The notes below the pieces were generated by a model. That model had not been told where the DNA came from and searched no databases. It saw nothing but the letters and a program-made list of their open reading frames with translations. A stretch of DNA of 64,000 nt from Xestospongia bergquistia (Eukaryota; Porifera; Demospongiae; Haplosclerida; Petrosiidae). The stretch is taken from contig OZ014423.1 of the NCBI GenBank assembly GCA_963965975.1, positions 3,622,301-3,686,300 of the forward strand, in the 5' to 3' direction. Positions 15,601 to 23,084 of this stretch are shown here, one piece after another. The first letter of the stretch is position 1. Each line of letters opens with the position of its first letter. Made by a program: the position numbers and the translations under genes.

Positions 15601-18600
15601 CTATAATTTTTTTTAGCCAAATGGTTTATAATAGCAAATTCTTAATGGTATATTTTTGCTTTTAGCAAGTAGCTGTCTTGCACGCTATAGAGATTATTTT
15701 GTAATTGTGATATGAAAAATCACAAAATGTGATAATATATATATAAGCAGTTAGTTTGCATGCATGTGAAGTGCCTCTGATCATCTTTGTTTGGTCTGAG
15801 TGTACATATGATTCACACAATTATCAAACACTCTCAAATAACAAGCACTAGTCATTGCAGACATGCAAGGTCCTTAACTTCAACTACTCAAATTACAGGG
15901 TAAGGCTTGGAGATAGGCTTTCTAGTAAATGTGGTAATGGATAATTCTGACTTAATGTTGATTTACCTTCTGTCTGAATTATTTTTGATGGCACAGTACA
16001 TGTATGTACTTTGTATGTTCATGTCTGACAGTCCTTTATATTATATATTTGATAACTGCTATCAAATTTATAGATGAATAACATAAATCAATCACTTACT
16101 TTTTACACTTCATGCAAAGTAATATGTTTGACTTCAAGTAATCTCATTAGTTAGATACTGGTAACTAGTTTTAAGTTACCTCATTTCTTCGAAGTACCTC
16201 ATTAGCTTTCTTATCTCCAATGAAGCTATCTGTGTAGTATCTTGATAAATTGATTATAGTTTATAAATATAGTTGGAAGCTATTGACTAAATTTGAAGAT
16301 TGTTATTACAATAAGTCATTGCCTACATACTTGACTTTATATATAGTGACTATTATTGAGACTATAATTTCTTTATAGTTTCCTTGACTCTAATCTATTA
16401 TTAATTGATATTGTACATTATATGAACTGTGTAAATAGTCAGGTCTGATCATGTTGCTAATGTTATTGTAGCTGTATACATTATCTTTTATCCTTTTAAT
16501 TTGGTATATTATTAGTTACAGGAAGAGTGATGAAAGAAAGTGAAACTAAAGATCTTTTGCTGGAAAATTTGCAACTAGTAAAGGAACAATCAACTCAACT
16601 CAAAGAAGGTATTATTGGTAATCTTATTATGATATATGTTGTTGTTATTAAATAATCACTGTGACTATATGTGTAATTATTATTACACAGGTCTATTTAA
16701 AGGAATGGTAGTAGTAGGAAAGAACTATTCCAGTTTTAGTGCTGCTGAAGATCAACAGTTATCTGTTGATGAATGTGGGCTAAAAATTTTAATACCTGCA
16801 CAAGTTATCACACCAGTAGATGCTTCATATGAAATTATTGCTAATGGATTGTGGGGTGACAAATTTGAATTTCCTGAAAATACCATACTTATCAGTGGAG
16901 TGTGTTATATATCAGTATCTAGTTCATCTCAGCTCAATAAACCAGTTACAATTCAACTAGAACATTGTGCTAATATTACAGATGAGAAACAAGCAGAATA
17001 TCTCAGTTTTGTTGTTGCTAAATCTGGTCCACCCTTCAAGTTTGATTATCTACCAGGAGGATCATTTTGTCCTGGTTCACGATATGGCATTATACATGTC
17101 AAAGAATTTTCGTTCCTAGCTATAATAGCACTTTGTGCTGCAGTTAGTGGTGCCACGTTTGGTCTAGGAGAAGTAGCTCTAGGAGGTGCAGTTGGGAGTG
17201 CTATTGGATATCGTTATGCAACTAGTAAGTATATACTGATCACTTATACATGTATGGGATAAAATGTTTAGAGCAGTGCTATTGAGTCAGTAATTGTATG
17301 TTTTGTGTTATAAAGTAAATCTTGAATTAAAACCCAACATAATAATTATACGCAATAACTACTTTATACAGATACAGAAGTTCCTAACTGCAACTATCGA
17401 GCTTATATTTTCTACAAAGTAGAGAATAGGGAAACCTGGAACATGCGATTCACAGTTGTTCAAGATACCATATATTCTTATGTAATAATGTTCAATGCTT
17501 TAAATAATTATTTTAATCATTAATTTCTCTTATATAGGTAATTCTAAAACTAACGTCTAATTTTGGTGACGAAGAAGATAGCTTTCGATTTTGTTTTGCT
17601 ACTAAGGTATCTTTATCACCAGAACAGGGTGATAGAGAAGAGAGTTTAAAGTTATTAGGATTCCCTGATGAAGCAGTTCAGGGATGGGAAATGACACCTC
17701 TACGTAGACCACTAGTAGTAAGTGATATGTATTTTGTGAGTGAGTGCATGTGTGGGAGGAGGGATGTGGTATTGATGAAAAATATATGTAAGCTACATGT
17801 ACTTTAAGTTGTCTATTTTTACATTTTAATTGTTCCAATATAGATTAACAGGAAAGATGCAGATGACTTTAATCAGTCATGGATTCTTAATCCTCCCAAT
17901 ATTCCTGTGAAAATATCTGCTAATCCTAGAAGGAGTGATTTCAGAAATAATCTTAAACATCCTATCACAATTGAAGGTATTAAAGTTACTGATAGTCCAA
18001 CATCATCTGACAATAGGCCTCAAATTGTGATTACTAGATCACTGGCCAGTAATTTACAAAGTAAGTGTTTGTGTAGCAATTCTATTTGTAGTATCCCAAT
18101 TATATATAACTTTATTCTGAGCATTCCTAATAATGTCATTAGAGATATTATTTTTAAGCTAAGTGCCCAAGCACAAGTCAATTTATTGTGGTTGTTAATA
18201 TTCTCAATTCTAAGCAAGATTATATATTATATATATACCTTTAGTACATCCAGTAATGTTTGTGTTATATAAGTTTTGTAGGTTATTGTAATAACAAATA
18301 TATGTCTAAAGGTCCACACTTATAATATACACAAATGACAGCTAAAGAACTCATCAAGGCTTTAGAAATGAATTTAAAGCTAATGAATTTTATTCCAATT
18401 TATGATAAGTATGCCTTCATTCAGTGATACACTTATTAATAATATTCAGTGTGCATTACAAGTGAATGATGAAAAATCTCAAGGGGTATAGGAGGAAGGG
18501 TGATAGACAAAAAAAGATTCTAGCTTGTCAGATATGTCATGATTCAAATGTCCAATCACATAAGACAGTGGTCAAGAAAATGCAAACATAAGTACAGTTT

Positions 18601-19933
18601 TATTCAGTAGAGTAGATTTGCCCATCAAAATGAAGGGCTAGTTCAACTTTTTTTATAGGAGAGAGTTTCTTAGCAACACCTTATGTATAAGAATTTGACA
18701 AGACTCCCATATATTGCTCAACAGGACACTTCTGTTTAAGCCATAACTACCTTGTTCATAATGATCATACAGATGTATACAGTATTAGAAACTCATGTAC
18801 ATGCACATTGTAGGCTTACTTATATGAAAAAGTGCATTTTGTTGTAGAAGCCCCTTTACAAAAGAAAGGGTTGTATCTTGTATGCTTTCCAAGATACAAG
18901 AATGTTGTCCATTTGTTGAGAATTAGAGATTATTTTCTAAGAAATTAAGTCATTACTACACCTCCTTTTTATATTAACAAGTCATTAACACAATTAATGA
19001 AGTCTGTTTAACATTCTACCATATTCATTGAAGAGGTGTGGTATAGTAACTATTACAAATGTGTATAAATGACCCTTATCCTACTAACCTTTTGATTTTA
19101 TAACAATATGCTCAATTGATACACATTTCAGAAATTACCTTAAGTATAGAGAATTCTCTTAATATACAATGCTTATCACAAAACACAGATTCTAGCGAAC
19201 ATTATGCAATCTGATGACTAATTACATCTGATATAGATATAGCAGTTGACAGTCTGGTTTGTTGACTATCAAACCAATAATGATTTTTGAAAATGTTTTT
19301 ATGGAGGTATAAACATTTGTGTGACTACTTAATCTTTGAATACTTGAAGCTTCAACCTAATTTTCTTTCAGCAATGTATAGCTATATCATATAAAATAAA
19401 TCTAAATGTACAAACTTCCTGTTCATAGACACCACTAACTGTGAATATTGTGTTTGTATTTTGGTATTTTGTATTTGGAATTATTGGCAGTTATTTTGAA
19501 CAGTTTGACTTGTTAAGTCATTTATACATGTGTTAATATCAATAACTTGATTACAATAATTATTATATTGTTTAACAAAGAAAATCATTTTCTTAAATCT
19601 ATACTAAATTATATATTTTTCCATTTCATAATAACAGGTAATATGGTTGAAGGAGGTGTACATGTATCTACTTTAGATGATCTCTTGGATCAACAACCTA
19701 CAATTCAAGAAATAATTACATATGCTGAAACTGCAAAGTGGAATAGGTTGGGTGTGACACTAGAACTGAACAGTGAGGCACTAGCTGGATGTCATGACTG
19801 TACCAGTATGTATCAGTTATGGATAGAGGAGAAAGCTGAAAGAGCAACAAGGAGGAGTTTATTAGATACTTTAAGAGATATTGGACAGAATAATGTAGCA
19901 AGAAAGTATGAAGAATATTTAAAACAACAGTAA
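519..19933 (+). CDS. Multi-exon ankyrin / Roc-COR GTPase / death / CARD-like / ZU5-UPA / death protein (5' incomplete)
   Basis: Exons seen: 519-620, 801-914, 1708-1806, 3120-3218, 4537-4635, 4731-4832, 6963-7061, 8828-8929, 10610-12676, 12743-12818, 12868-12924, 13058-13129, 13180-13494, 13630-13703, 14458-14527, 14787-15089, 16522-16608, 16691-17224, 17372-17481, 17538-17717, 17844-18060 and 19638-19933. All are bounded by AG/GT and join in one frame, about 1,757 codons ending in TAA. Order: eight ankyrin exons, a Roc-like GTPase with COR-like region, a death domain, a CARD-like domain, a ZU5 domain, a UPA-like segment and a final death domain. Ankyrin-Roc-COR-death is the known layout of the non-kinase part of DAPK1; ZU5-UPA-death is known from UNC5, PIDD and ankyrins. 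A role as a cytoplasmic apoptosis or immune scaffold is inferred. The only break is the TGA in exon 8828-8929. Splicing is predicted by eye; the early exons could belong to a separate transcript. Confidence 0.75.
801..914 (+). CDS. Ankyrin repeat exon 2 (38 codons)
   Basis: Phase-0 exon between ATAG and GTAAGT. The translation contains T-P-H-T-I-A-Y-V-N-G-H followed by VGLLENAGA, an ankyrin repeat with the TPLH box changed to TPHT. A shortened homologue on the opposite strand at 33773-33859 supports its being a real exon. Confidence 0.7.
915..1707 (+). other. Intron, no feature recognised
   Basis: This is an AT-rich intron of 793 bases between ankyrin exons 2 and 3. Short open frames are present but have no homology, codon bias or splice support. 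I see no repeat or RNA gene. Confidence 0.5.
1708..1806 (+). CDS. Ankyrin repeat exon 3 (33 codons)
   Basis: Phase-0, 99-base exon between TTAG and GTAAGT. It starts N-E-I-M-L-A-A-A-K-R-G and contains GVNVNCQDKDE, the usual end of an ankyrin repeat. A frameshifted homologue lies at 33053-33149 on the - strand. Confidence 0.75.
2165..2266. repeat. Intronic hairpin / foldback, arms of 40 bases
   Basis: The arms 2165-2204 and 2227-2266 are near-perfect inverted copies, with a 22-base spacer. The inner parts (2180-2204 and 2227-2251) match without a gap and the outer parts share TTGATCT/AGATCAA. This is consistent with a small foldback transposon or MITE inside the intron. No target-site duplication was identified, so the class is unknown. 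Confidence 0.75.
2940..3350 (+). repeat. Exon-plus-intron duplicate, copy A (partner 6780-7195)
   Basis: The intron end, the 99-base ankyrin exon (3120-3218) and about 130 bases of the following intron all have a close match at 6780-7195. Similarity runs through both splice sites into non-coding sequence. The second exon therefore arose by duplication of genomic DNA and is not an independently conserved repeat. Confidence 0.75.
3120..3218 (+). CDS. Ankyrin repeat exon 4 (33 codons)
   Basis: Phase-0 exon between ATAG and GTTTGT. The translation HHWTALHFASREGYFDLVQL fits the ankyrin consensus (W-T-A-L-H, A-S-R-E-G, V-x-L-L-L). It is closely similar to the exon at 6963-7061. Confidence 0.85.
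3515..3790 (+). repeat. Intronic repeat module, copy A (partner 6270-6545)
   Basis: It begins near TTAGTCCAGAAC, runs through a block ACTACCTACTATATGGTAGT and ends near a CTTTTATC motif. The same series of blocks recurs at 6270-6545 in the same orientation with scattered changes. It contains a short dyad (ACTACC..GGTAGT). It may be a dispersed element or a duplicated intron part. Confidence 0.7.
4537..4635 (+). CDS. Ankyrin repeat exon 5 (33 codons)
   Basis: Phase-0 exon between GCATAG and GTAAGT. The translation shows W-G-H-S-P-L-H-K-A-Y-W, then LKLLCSFGGDLDQVRN, an ankyrin repeat with S-P-L-H in place of T-P-L-H. Confidence 0.75.
4731..4832 (+). CDS. Ankyrin repeat exon 6 (34 codons)
   Basis: Phase-0 exon after AACAG. 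The translation has DILLLTSAESGDIHNV followed by ALESGANVNVRH, an ankyrin pattern without the TPLH box. The donor used (GTTAGC) is weak, so the exon's right edge is less certain than its left. Confidence 0.65.
4833..6962 (+). other. Long intron with one duplicated module
   Basis: No exon could be supported in these 2.1 kb. The stretch contains the duplicated module at 6270-6545 and the left part of the 6780-7195 duplicate. The other sequence is AT-rich with no visible coding, RNA or mobile-element signature. Confidence 0.5.
6270..6545 (+). repeat. Intronic repeat module, copy B (partner 3515-3790)
   Basis: It matches 3515-3790 block by block, including TTAGTCCAGAAC near the start and ACTACCTACTATATGGTAGT near the end. 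Copy A follows its ankyrin exon while copy B precedes one, so the two duplications in this intron set are not one simple tandem unit. Confidence 0.7.
6780..7195 (+). repeat. Exon-plus-intron duplicate, copy B (partner 2940-3350)
   Basis: It contains the ankyrin exon 6963-7061 plus flanking intron similar to 2940-3350. Shared intronic landmarks include ATACTGTCACTATGATGTAA upstream and a TACTAGTATGTA block downstream of the exon. Confidence 0.75.
6963..7061 (+). CDS. Ankyrin repeat exon 7 (33 codons)
   Basis: Phase-0 exon between CTCTAG and GTTTGC. The translation DHWTALHYASREGHTEIVRL is a textbook ankyrin repeat and continues to ADPNICDR. It is closest to exon 4 (3120-3218). Confidence 0.85.
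7062..8827 (+). other. Long intron, nothing recognised
   Basis: The first 130 bases belong to the duplicate described above. The remaining 1.6 kb is AT-rich. Open frames at 7529-7774 and 8242-8427 lack any recognisable domain or splice context and are not called. Confidence 0.45.
8828..8929 (+). pseudogene. Ankyrin repeat exon 8 with in-frame TGA
   Basis: The splice sites are good (CTCTAG / GTAAGT) and the length is 102 bases in phase 0. The translation reads D-R-stop-T-P-A-H-N-A-A-Q-R-G-H-I-A-A-L-K-L-L. The stop replaces the codon before T-P-A-H; the - strand homologues have CGA (27980-28081) and CAA (24701-24802) there. CGA to TGA is one CpG transition. Because the exon is phase 0/0, skipping it would leave the downstream frame intact. 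If it is included, translation from upstream would stop before the GTPase. Confidence 0.75.
8930..10609 (+). other. Long intron, nothing recognised
   Basis: These 1.7 kb lie between the last ankyrin exon and the GTPase exon. No exon, RNA gene or clear repeat was recognised. The open frame at 9114-9326 has no supporting feature. Confidence 0.45.
10610..12676 (+). CDS. Roc-type GTPase and COR-like exon (689 codons)
   Basis: A single large phase-0 exon between TTTTAG and GTAAGT. Residues 1-40 continue the last ankyrin repeat (NNLLHLACQSGN). The GTPase motifs are a P-loop GMTEAGKSS at about residues 82-90, a DFSGH (DxxG, Switch II) at about 140-144, and GSHID in the G4 position at about 207-211. 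In Roc domains G4 is often THxD-like and not NKxD, so this fits Roc better than Ras. The part after the GTPase (VLEFLTILGSKGLILF, then VIIDKKTLL, then FFPALI) matches the COR pattern of winged-helix and 'FPALL' blocks. The - strand paralogue at 21176-23084 shares the whole exon structure, and no lesion is seen in this copy. Roc-COR modules usually act as GTP-dependent dimer switches; whether this one hydrolyses GTP is unknown. Confidence 0.85.
12743..13129 (+). CDS. Three short linker exons (12743-12818, 12868-12924, 13058-13129)
   Basis: These exons are 76, 57 and 72 bases long and connect the GTPase exon to the first death domain; phases 0-1-1-1 keep the frame. They begin IIPPPPIKDEVIQRL and contain VAKPDIEMLSS and FEFSHFPKL. 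No domain is recognised. Partial homologues of all three exist on the - strand (21176, 21035-21091, 20846-20914), which supports the exon limits. The donor GTTTAA at 12819 is weak. Confidence 0.65.
13180..13494 (+). CDS. Death domain 1 exon
   Basis: A 315-base exon, phase 1 on both sides, from TTTTAG to GTAAGT. The translation shows a six-helix death-fold pattern: RREVLKEL, then FQWRDIGNGLGVSYNYL, LDHVIENWF, VTWNTILDAVKEPP and AMRIYEYLKA. The W-R-D-I-G and W-N-T-I-L-D-A-V blocks are typical of helices 2 and 5 in animal death domains, which form homotypic complexes in apoptosis and immune signalling. Confidence 0.8.
13630..14527 (+). CDS. Two Ser/Thr-rich linker exons (13630-13703, 14458-14527)
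   Basis: Exons of 74 and 70 bases keep the frame between the death domain and the CARD-like domain. The peptide is polar and rich in S, T, N and E (for example SSATNSSEFNITDSLS and ETLTSDTTQQ). It is probably a flexible linker. The intron between them (13704-14457) holds nothing recognised. Confidence 0.55.
14787..15089 (+). CDS. CARD-like death-fold exon
   Basis: A 303-base exon, phase 1/1. The helical pattern is EIFLDYFADICDAIEV, then IVNWLVTARLISPNFKDDV, YDKADKVVNELQRQV, and GIDFLKAICVFLLSQ. The L-x-x-x-x-L-I-S-x-x-x-x-D-D-V turn and the A-D-K-V-V-x-E-L block fit a CARD. A DED or other death-fold cannot be excluded by eye. Confidence 0.6.
15090..16521 (+). other. Intron, nothing recognised
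   Basis: A 1.4 kb AT-rich intron between the CARD-like exon and the coiled linker. I see no exon, RNA gene or paired repeat. Confidence 0.45.
16522..16608 (+). CDS. Charged helical linker exon
   Basis: An 87-base exon, phase 1/1. The peptide RRVMKESETKDLLLENLQL continues as VKEQSTQLKEG. The heptad-like leucines and charges suggest a short coiled coil between the CARD-like and ZU5 domains. Confidence 0.6.
16691..17224 (+). CDS. ZU5 domain exon with C-terminal hydrophobic segment
   Basis: A 534-base exon between ACACAG and GTAAGT, phase 1/1. The ZU5 pattern is visible as LSVDECGLKILIPAQVI (the G-x-x-L-x-I-P block), then YEIIANGLW, then VCYISVSSSSQLNKPVTIQL. ZU5 followed by UPA and death domains is known from UNC5, PIDD and ankyrins. 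After the ZU5, 17107-17219 encodes an unusual hydrophobic, glycine/alanine-rich run (FSFLAIIALCAAVSG, then GLGEVALGGAVGSAIG) that could cross or touch a membrane. Confidence 0.75.
17372..18060 (+). CDS. UPA-like region (17372-17481, 17538-17717, 17844-18060)
   Basis: Three exons of 110, 180 and 217 bases keep the frame (phases 1-0, 0-0, 0-1). The peptide runs from NYRAYIFYKVENRETWNMRF through beta-rich VILKLTSNFGDEEDSFRFCF to PNIPVKISANPRR. Its position between ZU5 and a death domain, together with the beta-strand pattern, suggests a UPA domain as in PIDD and UNC5. Sequence similarity is too weak to be sure by eye. Confidence 0.6.
18061..19637 (+). other. Long intron before last exon
   Basis: A 1.6 kb intron. 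It contains a GTTGACAGT..GGTTTGTTGACTATC block near 19250 but no exon, RNA gene or mobile element that I can support. Confidence 0.45.
19638..19933 (+). CDS. C-terminal death domain exon and stop
   Basis: Last exon, starting after ATAACAG in phase 1 and ending TAA at 19931-19933. The peptide has QEIITYAETAKWNRLGVTL, then SMYQLWIEEKAERATRRSLL, then DIGQNNVARKYEEYL. This is a death-fold pattern with the conserved W-x-x-L-G of helix 2 and L-W of helix 4. It sits directly behind the UPA-like region, as in UNC5 and PIDD. Confidence 0.8.
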
Positions 19934-20845
19934 GTTACATTGTCCATACATTAATGTATACATGTACATTGAATGGACCTCTTAGCTAAGAATAGCCTCA
20001 TATTATTACATGACATTAATCTATATTAAATTTCGACACTAATAATAACTTGGTGGTTTTTTAGATGTAATGTTAATTTCTATATTGTTTATATAACATT
20101 GGCTTTACAACATTATTGACTATGTAAACAACATGTGACCACAAGCAAACTAATTTTCTAATTTTGTAGGTAGGAAAAAATGAGAGTGTTCAATCTATAT
20201 AAGTGATGTTATGTATATTAACTAATACACTATAGTAAGTATACTATATATCTGTGCTACAGGTTTATGTATTTTTTCTCTCTGTTGCAATTTCTATGAT
20301 ATTCTTGTACTATCTTAGACTATTGTTACTCATAGCCTACTTGCTGCTATTAAGAGTTATGTAAGGTAAGAATAAGTGAATCTGAACAACAAACTATAGT
20401 TTAGTAAACGTCACTTACAGTTAGTCTTCTTGCTTAACCATTTTCTTTAAAAATACTAACATAACTAGTATGGGAAGATTTAACATTTTAATCATTTACA
20501 TACATAGGAGCTATACTCTAATTTATTATATTGGTATACATAGTTAGGTATGTTCTGTAGTTACTGTATATCTATTAAATCCACAGATACACACCTCAAT
20601 ATCTTATAAGAGAGATCCTTGTAACTGCTGTAGACAATTATTTTAACCATGAAATGAAGCTGATTACACAACTTTAATTAACTACCTATGACTATGTACA
20701 TCACTATACATAGAATAGTGTTTGTTCTTTAATATTCTTTTGCAGTATTTAATGATAATAATTGAATAGTGGGCATTACAGAAATGGCAATATGCAATGG
20801 TGTTCTCTAATGACTTCAATCAGGTCTTAGATCAACATAAGAGAC
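19934..20845. other. Short region between two convergent genes
   Basis: About 0.9 kb separate the stop of the + strand gene from the last recognisable relic of the - strand paralogue. No death-domain homologue could be recognised on the - strand here. The sequence is AT-rich with no other feature seen. Confidence 0.5.
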
Positions 20846-20914
20846 ATAAGTTAGGTAAATAACTGAATTCATCGTGTAAACTATCCTTTGTTAATATTGT
20901 CTCCTGACTACTAC
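20846..20914 (-). pseudogene. Relic of linker exon (homologue of 13058-13129)
   Basis: On the - strand it reads TTTCAG, then GTAGTAGTCAGGAGACAAT, similar to the + strand exon starting at 13058. It is 69 bases against 72. The acceptor is kept, while the donor (GTCTCT) has drifted. This is the last block recognisable at the 3' side of the paralogue. Confidence 0.6.
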
Positions 20915-21034
20915 CTGAAATTTTAACAAATTAATGAAAGTAATCAAATATAGTAGTATTAGCTATATATAGAGCCAAAAAATTAAATAATGAATAGTAT
21001 TGAAACATGCTATTTTCTTAACAAGTAGATATAC

Positions 21035-21091
21035 CTCCAACACTAGATGTGGGCACTTTCTTCTCAGGTTTGACAATGAGATTAATAACAT
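21035..21091 (-). pseudogene. Relic of 57-base linker exon with lost acceptor
   Basis: It has the same length as the + strand exon 12868-12924 and shares GTCAAACCTGA and a GTATAT donor. The base pair before it reads AA where the intact gene has AG, so the acceptor is gone. Confidence 0.6.
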
Positions 21092-21175
21092 TTGTAATAA
21101 CAACTGAGGGAATACAAGAGATTACTGACATAATTAGAACCTTTTGTTGTTCTTGTCTGAACATGTTTAGATAAT

Positions 21176-23084
21176 CTTTGTATTACTTCAAAACACTAAA
21201 TTTGTTGAGATGTTCTCTAATGGAGAAGTGGGTAAAATCTGATGATGGATAGAGTGACATGATCTCCCCACATACTTCATGTATATGTTGGACATAGTTA
21301 TTTGGTAGTTGTACATCTTTGTAACTCTCAGTAAAAAGAGCTTTGGTAACAAGAGGGACAATCCAAAGATACGGTTCCTTTTCCCCAACAACTAATTGGA
21401 TAGCAGATTTTTCATCATTAGTGGAAGTAACAATTTCTTTTAGCAGTACTCCTTTAGCAACTTCTCTAATAACATAGACAGTACGATTTCTCTGTTCATT
21501 ATCCATGATATCCTTAACATTACCAGGTGCAATAATGAACAATTTTGAAGTACATGGACATAATTTATTTTTAGATTAAGAACATCTTTGATGAGTGATG
21601 CACGAAGTTGATAACTTTCAATTAAACTGCTGTGAGACACAAGAATTGTAACACATTGGTTGGCTTCAGTAACCTCAACAATCACTTCAATATTATTCCC
21701 CTCCTCTTTCCAATAAATACCATTTTTCCACATAGTACAGAGTCGATGTAAAACTTGAATTGTTGGATTATAGGTAATATAACCAGATTTCATGGGAGTA
21801 GGAGGACAGCAAGTATAGGCTAAGCAATGAAGAAGAGTATGAAGAAAGCACATGGAGAGAAATTGTTGTGGTACATCACACCATTTCATGGCAAAATTGT
21901 AGACTAGTTAAGAAACGAATCAACATATCTGTATTATGTTTAGGGAAAAGGTTAGCTAGAGTAGAGACAGGCATTATACCAGTATTACTGGCAATTGGTT
22001 TACGCTCACGATCAATGGTTTTATTGAATAAGACACCATTTACATCAGTTAAAAGAGCTTTTTGGTCAATAATTACCCATGCATTTGCCAGAAACAAAAT
22101 TAGACCTTTGCTTCCAAGAATGGTCAAAAACTCCAACACTATGGATCTATCTGTCAAAAGACAAGGTTCATTTAGTTTCATTAATTGGGAACAAAGTTCA
22201 TCTAAGCTAATGGCTACATCATCAAGCTGTTGAAGATAAGAATTTAGACAGTGGCAGTGGTAGCTCATCTTATCATATCTGTCCACAACAGCTTCACAGC
22301 TCTCTTTTAATTTCCTCATACATTCTTTCACACCTTTTCCTCCTGGTCGATGACAGTCTACTGGCAAAAACCCTTTGTAATTCTGAAAACGAACAGCCAT
22401 ACTTGTTACATCATTTACAAAAGGCTGGAAGTCTTTTTCACTGGACAATTCATCAATATGACTTCCAATAACAAGTACTTGACTTGGGTTACTTAATTTT
22501 GTGCTCACATTTTCAACAAAGTTAAACCAAAAAAGAAGTTCTTTCTTAATTGTCTCCTCATCATCAGTAAGGTTACTTAAAATTGAAAAGACAGCTGGTG
22601 ATCTCAACAACAGAGCTTCTAGTACTGCAGCATGGCTACTATAATATTCAGCATGTCCAGCAAAATCAAAAATTACAACATTTCCTATTTCATTACTGTG
22701 AACACTGTGGTACTCAATTCCGGTGGTTTGTAATATAACATCTTCAACAAATTCTTCTGGATTATATTCATGAAAAAACCACTTGTCAGCACGATAAGAG
22801 ATAACAGGAGCCAATGAACTTTTACCAGCTTCTGTTTTTCCACATAGAAATATTTTGGCATATGACTCTGTGAGATAGTCTCCTTGACATTTTTTGAATG
22901 GCTGAAACAATTTTAGTAATTCAAATCTATTACTGTTAGATGGTGGAATACAATCCAATGGCATTTGTTGATCATTGTCTAGTGCTACTCGATGATCTGG
23001 ATTTAGCTGGTTATTATGTAAAAGGTAGTGTATGGTTTCTTTATTGCCACTTCTACAGGCTAAATGTAGTAGATTATTGTCATT
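21176..23084 (-). pseudogene. Roc-COR GTPase exon, broken
   Basis: It starts after TTTTAG at 23084 with the ankyrin tail NNLLHLACRSGNKE and is open to 21876. It keeps the P-loop GKTEAGKSS, the DFAGH Switch II and the GSHID motif. Compared with 10610-12676 it then has a deletion of about 155 bases near 21880 (out of frame; TGG on both sides), a missing T near 21572 that shifts the frame, and a deletion of about 110 bases near 21188. The last fuses the exon end directly to the next exon, erasing the 66-base intron and giving a stop (TAA) at once. The GTPase half could still be made as a truncated protein. The COR half cannot. Confidence 0.8.

Noticed and set aside
16636..16690. Met start at 16636 for the ZU5 open frame
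   Set aside because: The first 18 codons are intron-like and a strong acceptor (ACACAG) sits at 16690. The phase matches the upstream exon, so the ZU5 exon is internal.
21868..22233. + strand open frame of 121 codons
   Set aside because: It is antisense to the paralogue's GTPase exon; the equivalent frame occurs antisense to the intact gene as well, so it is a shadow.
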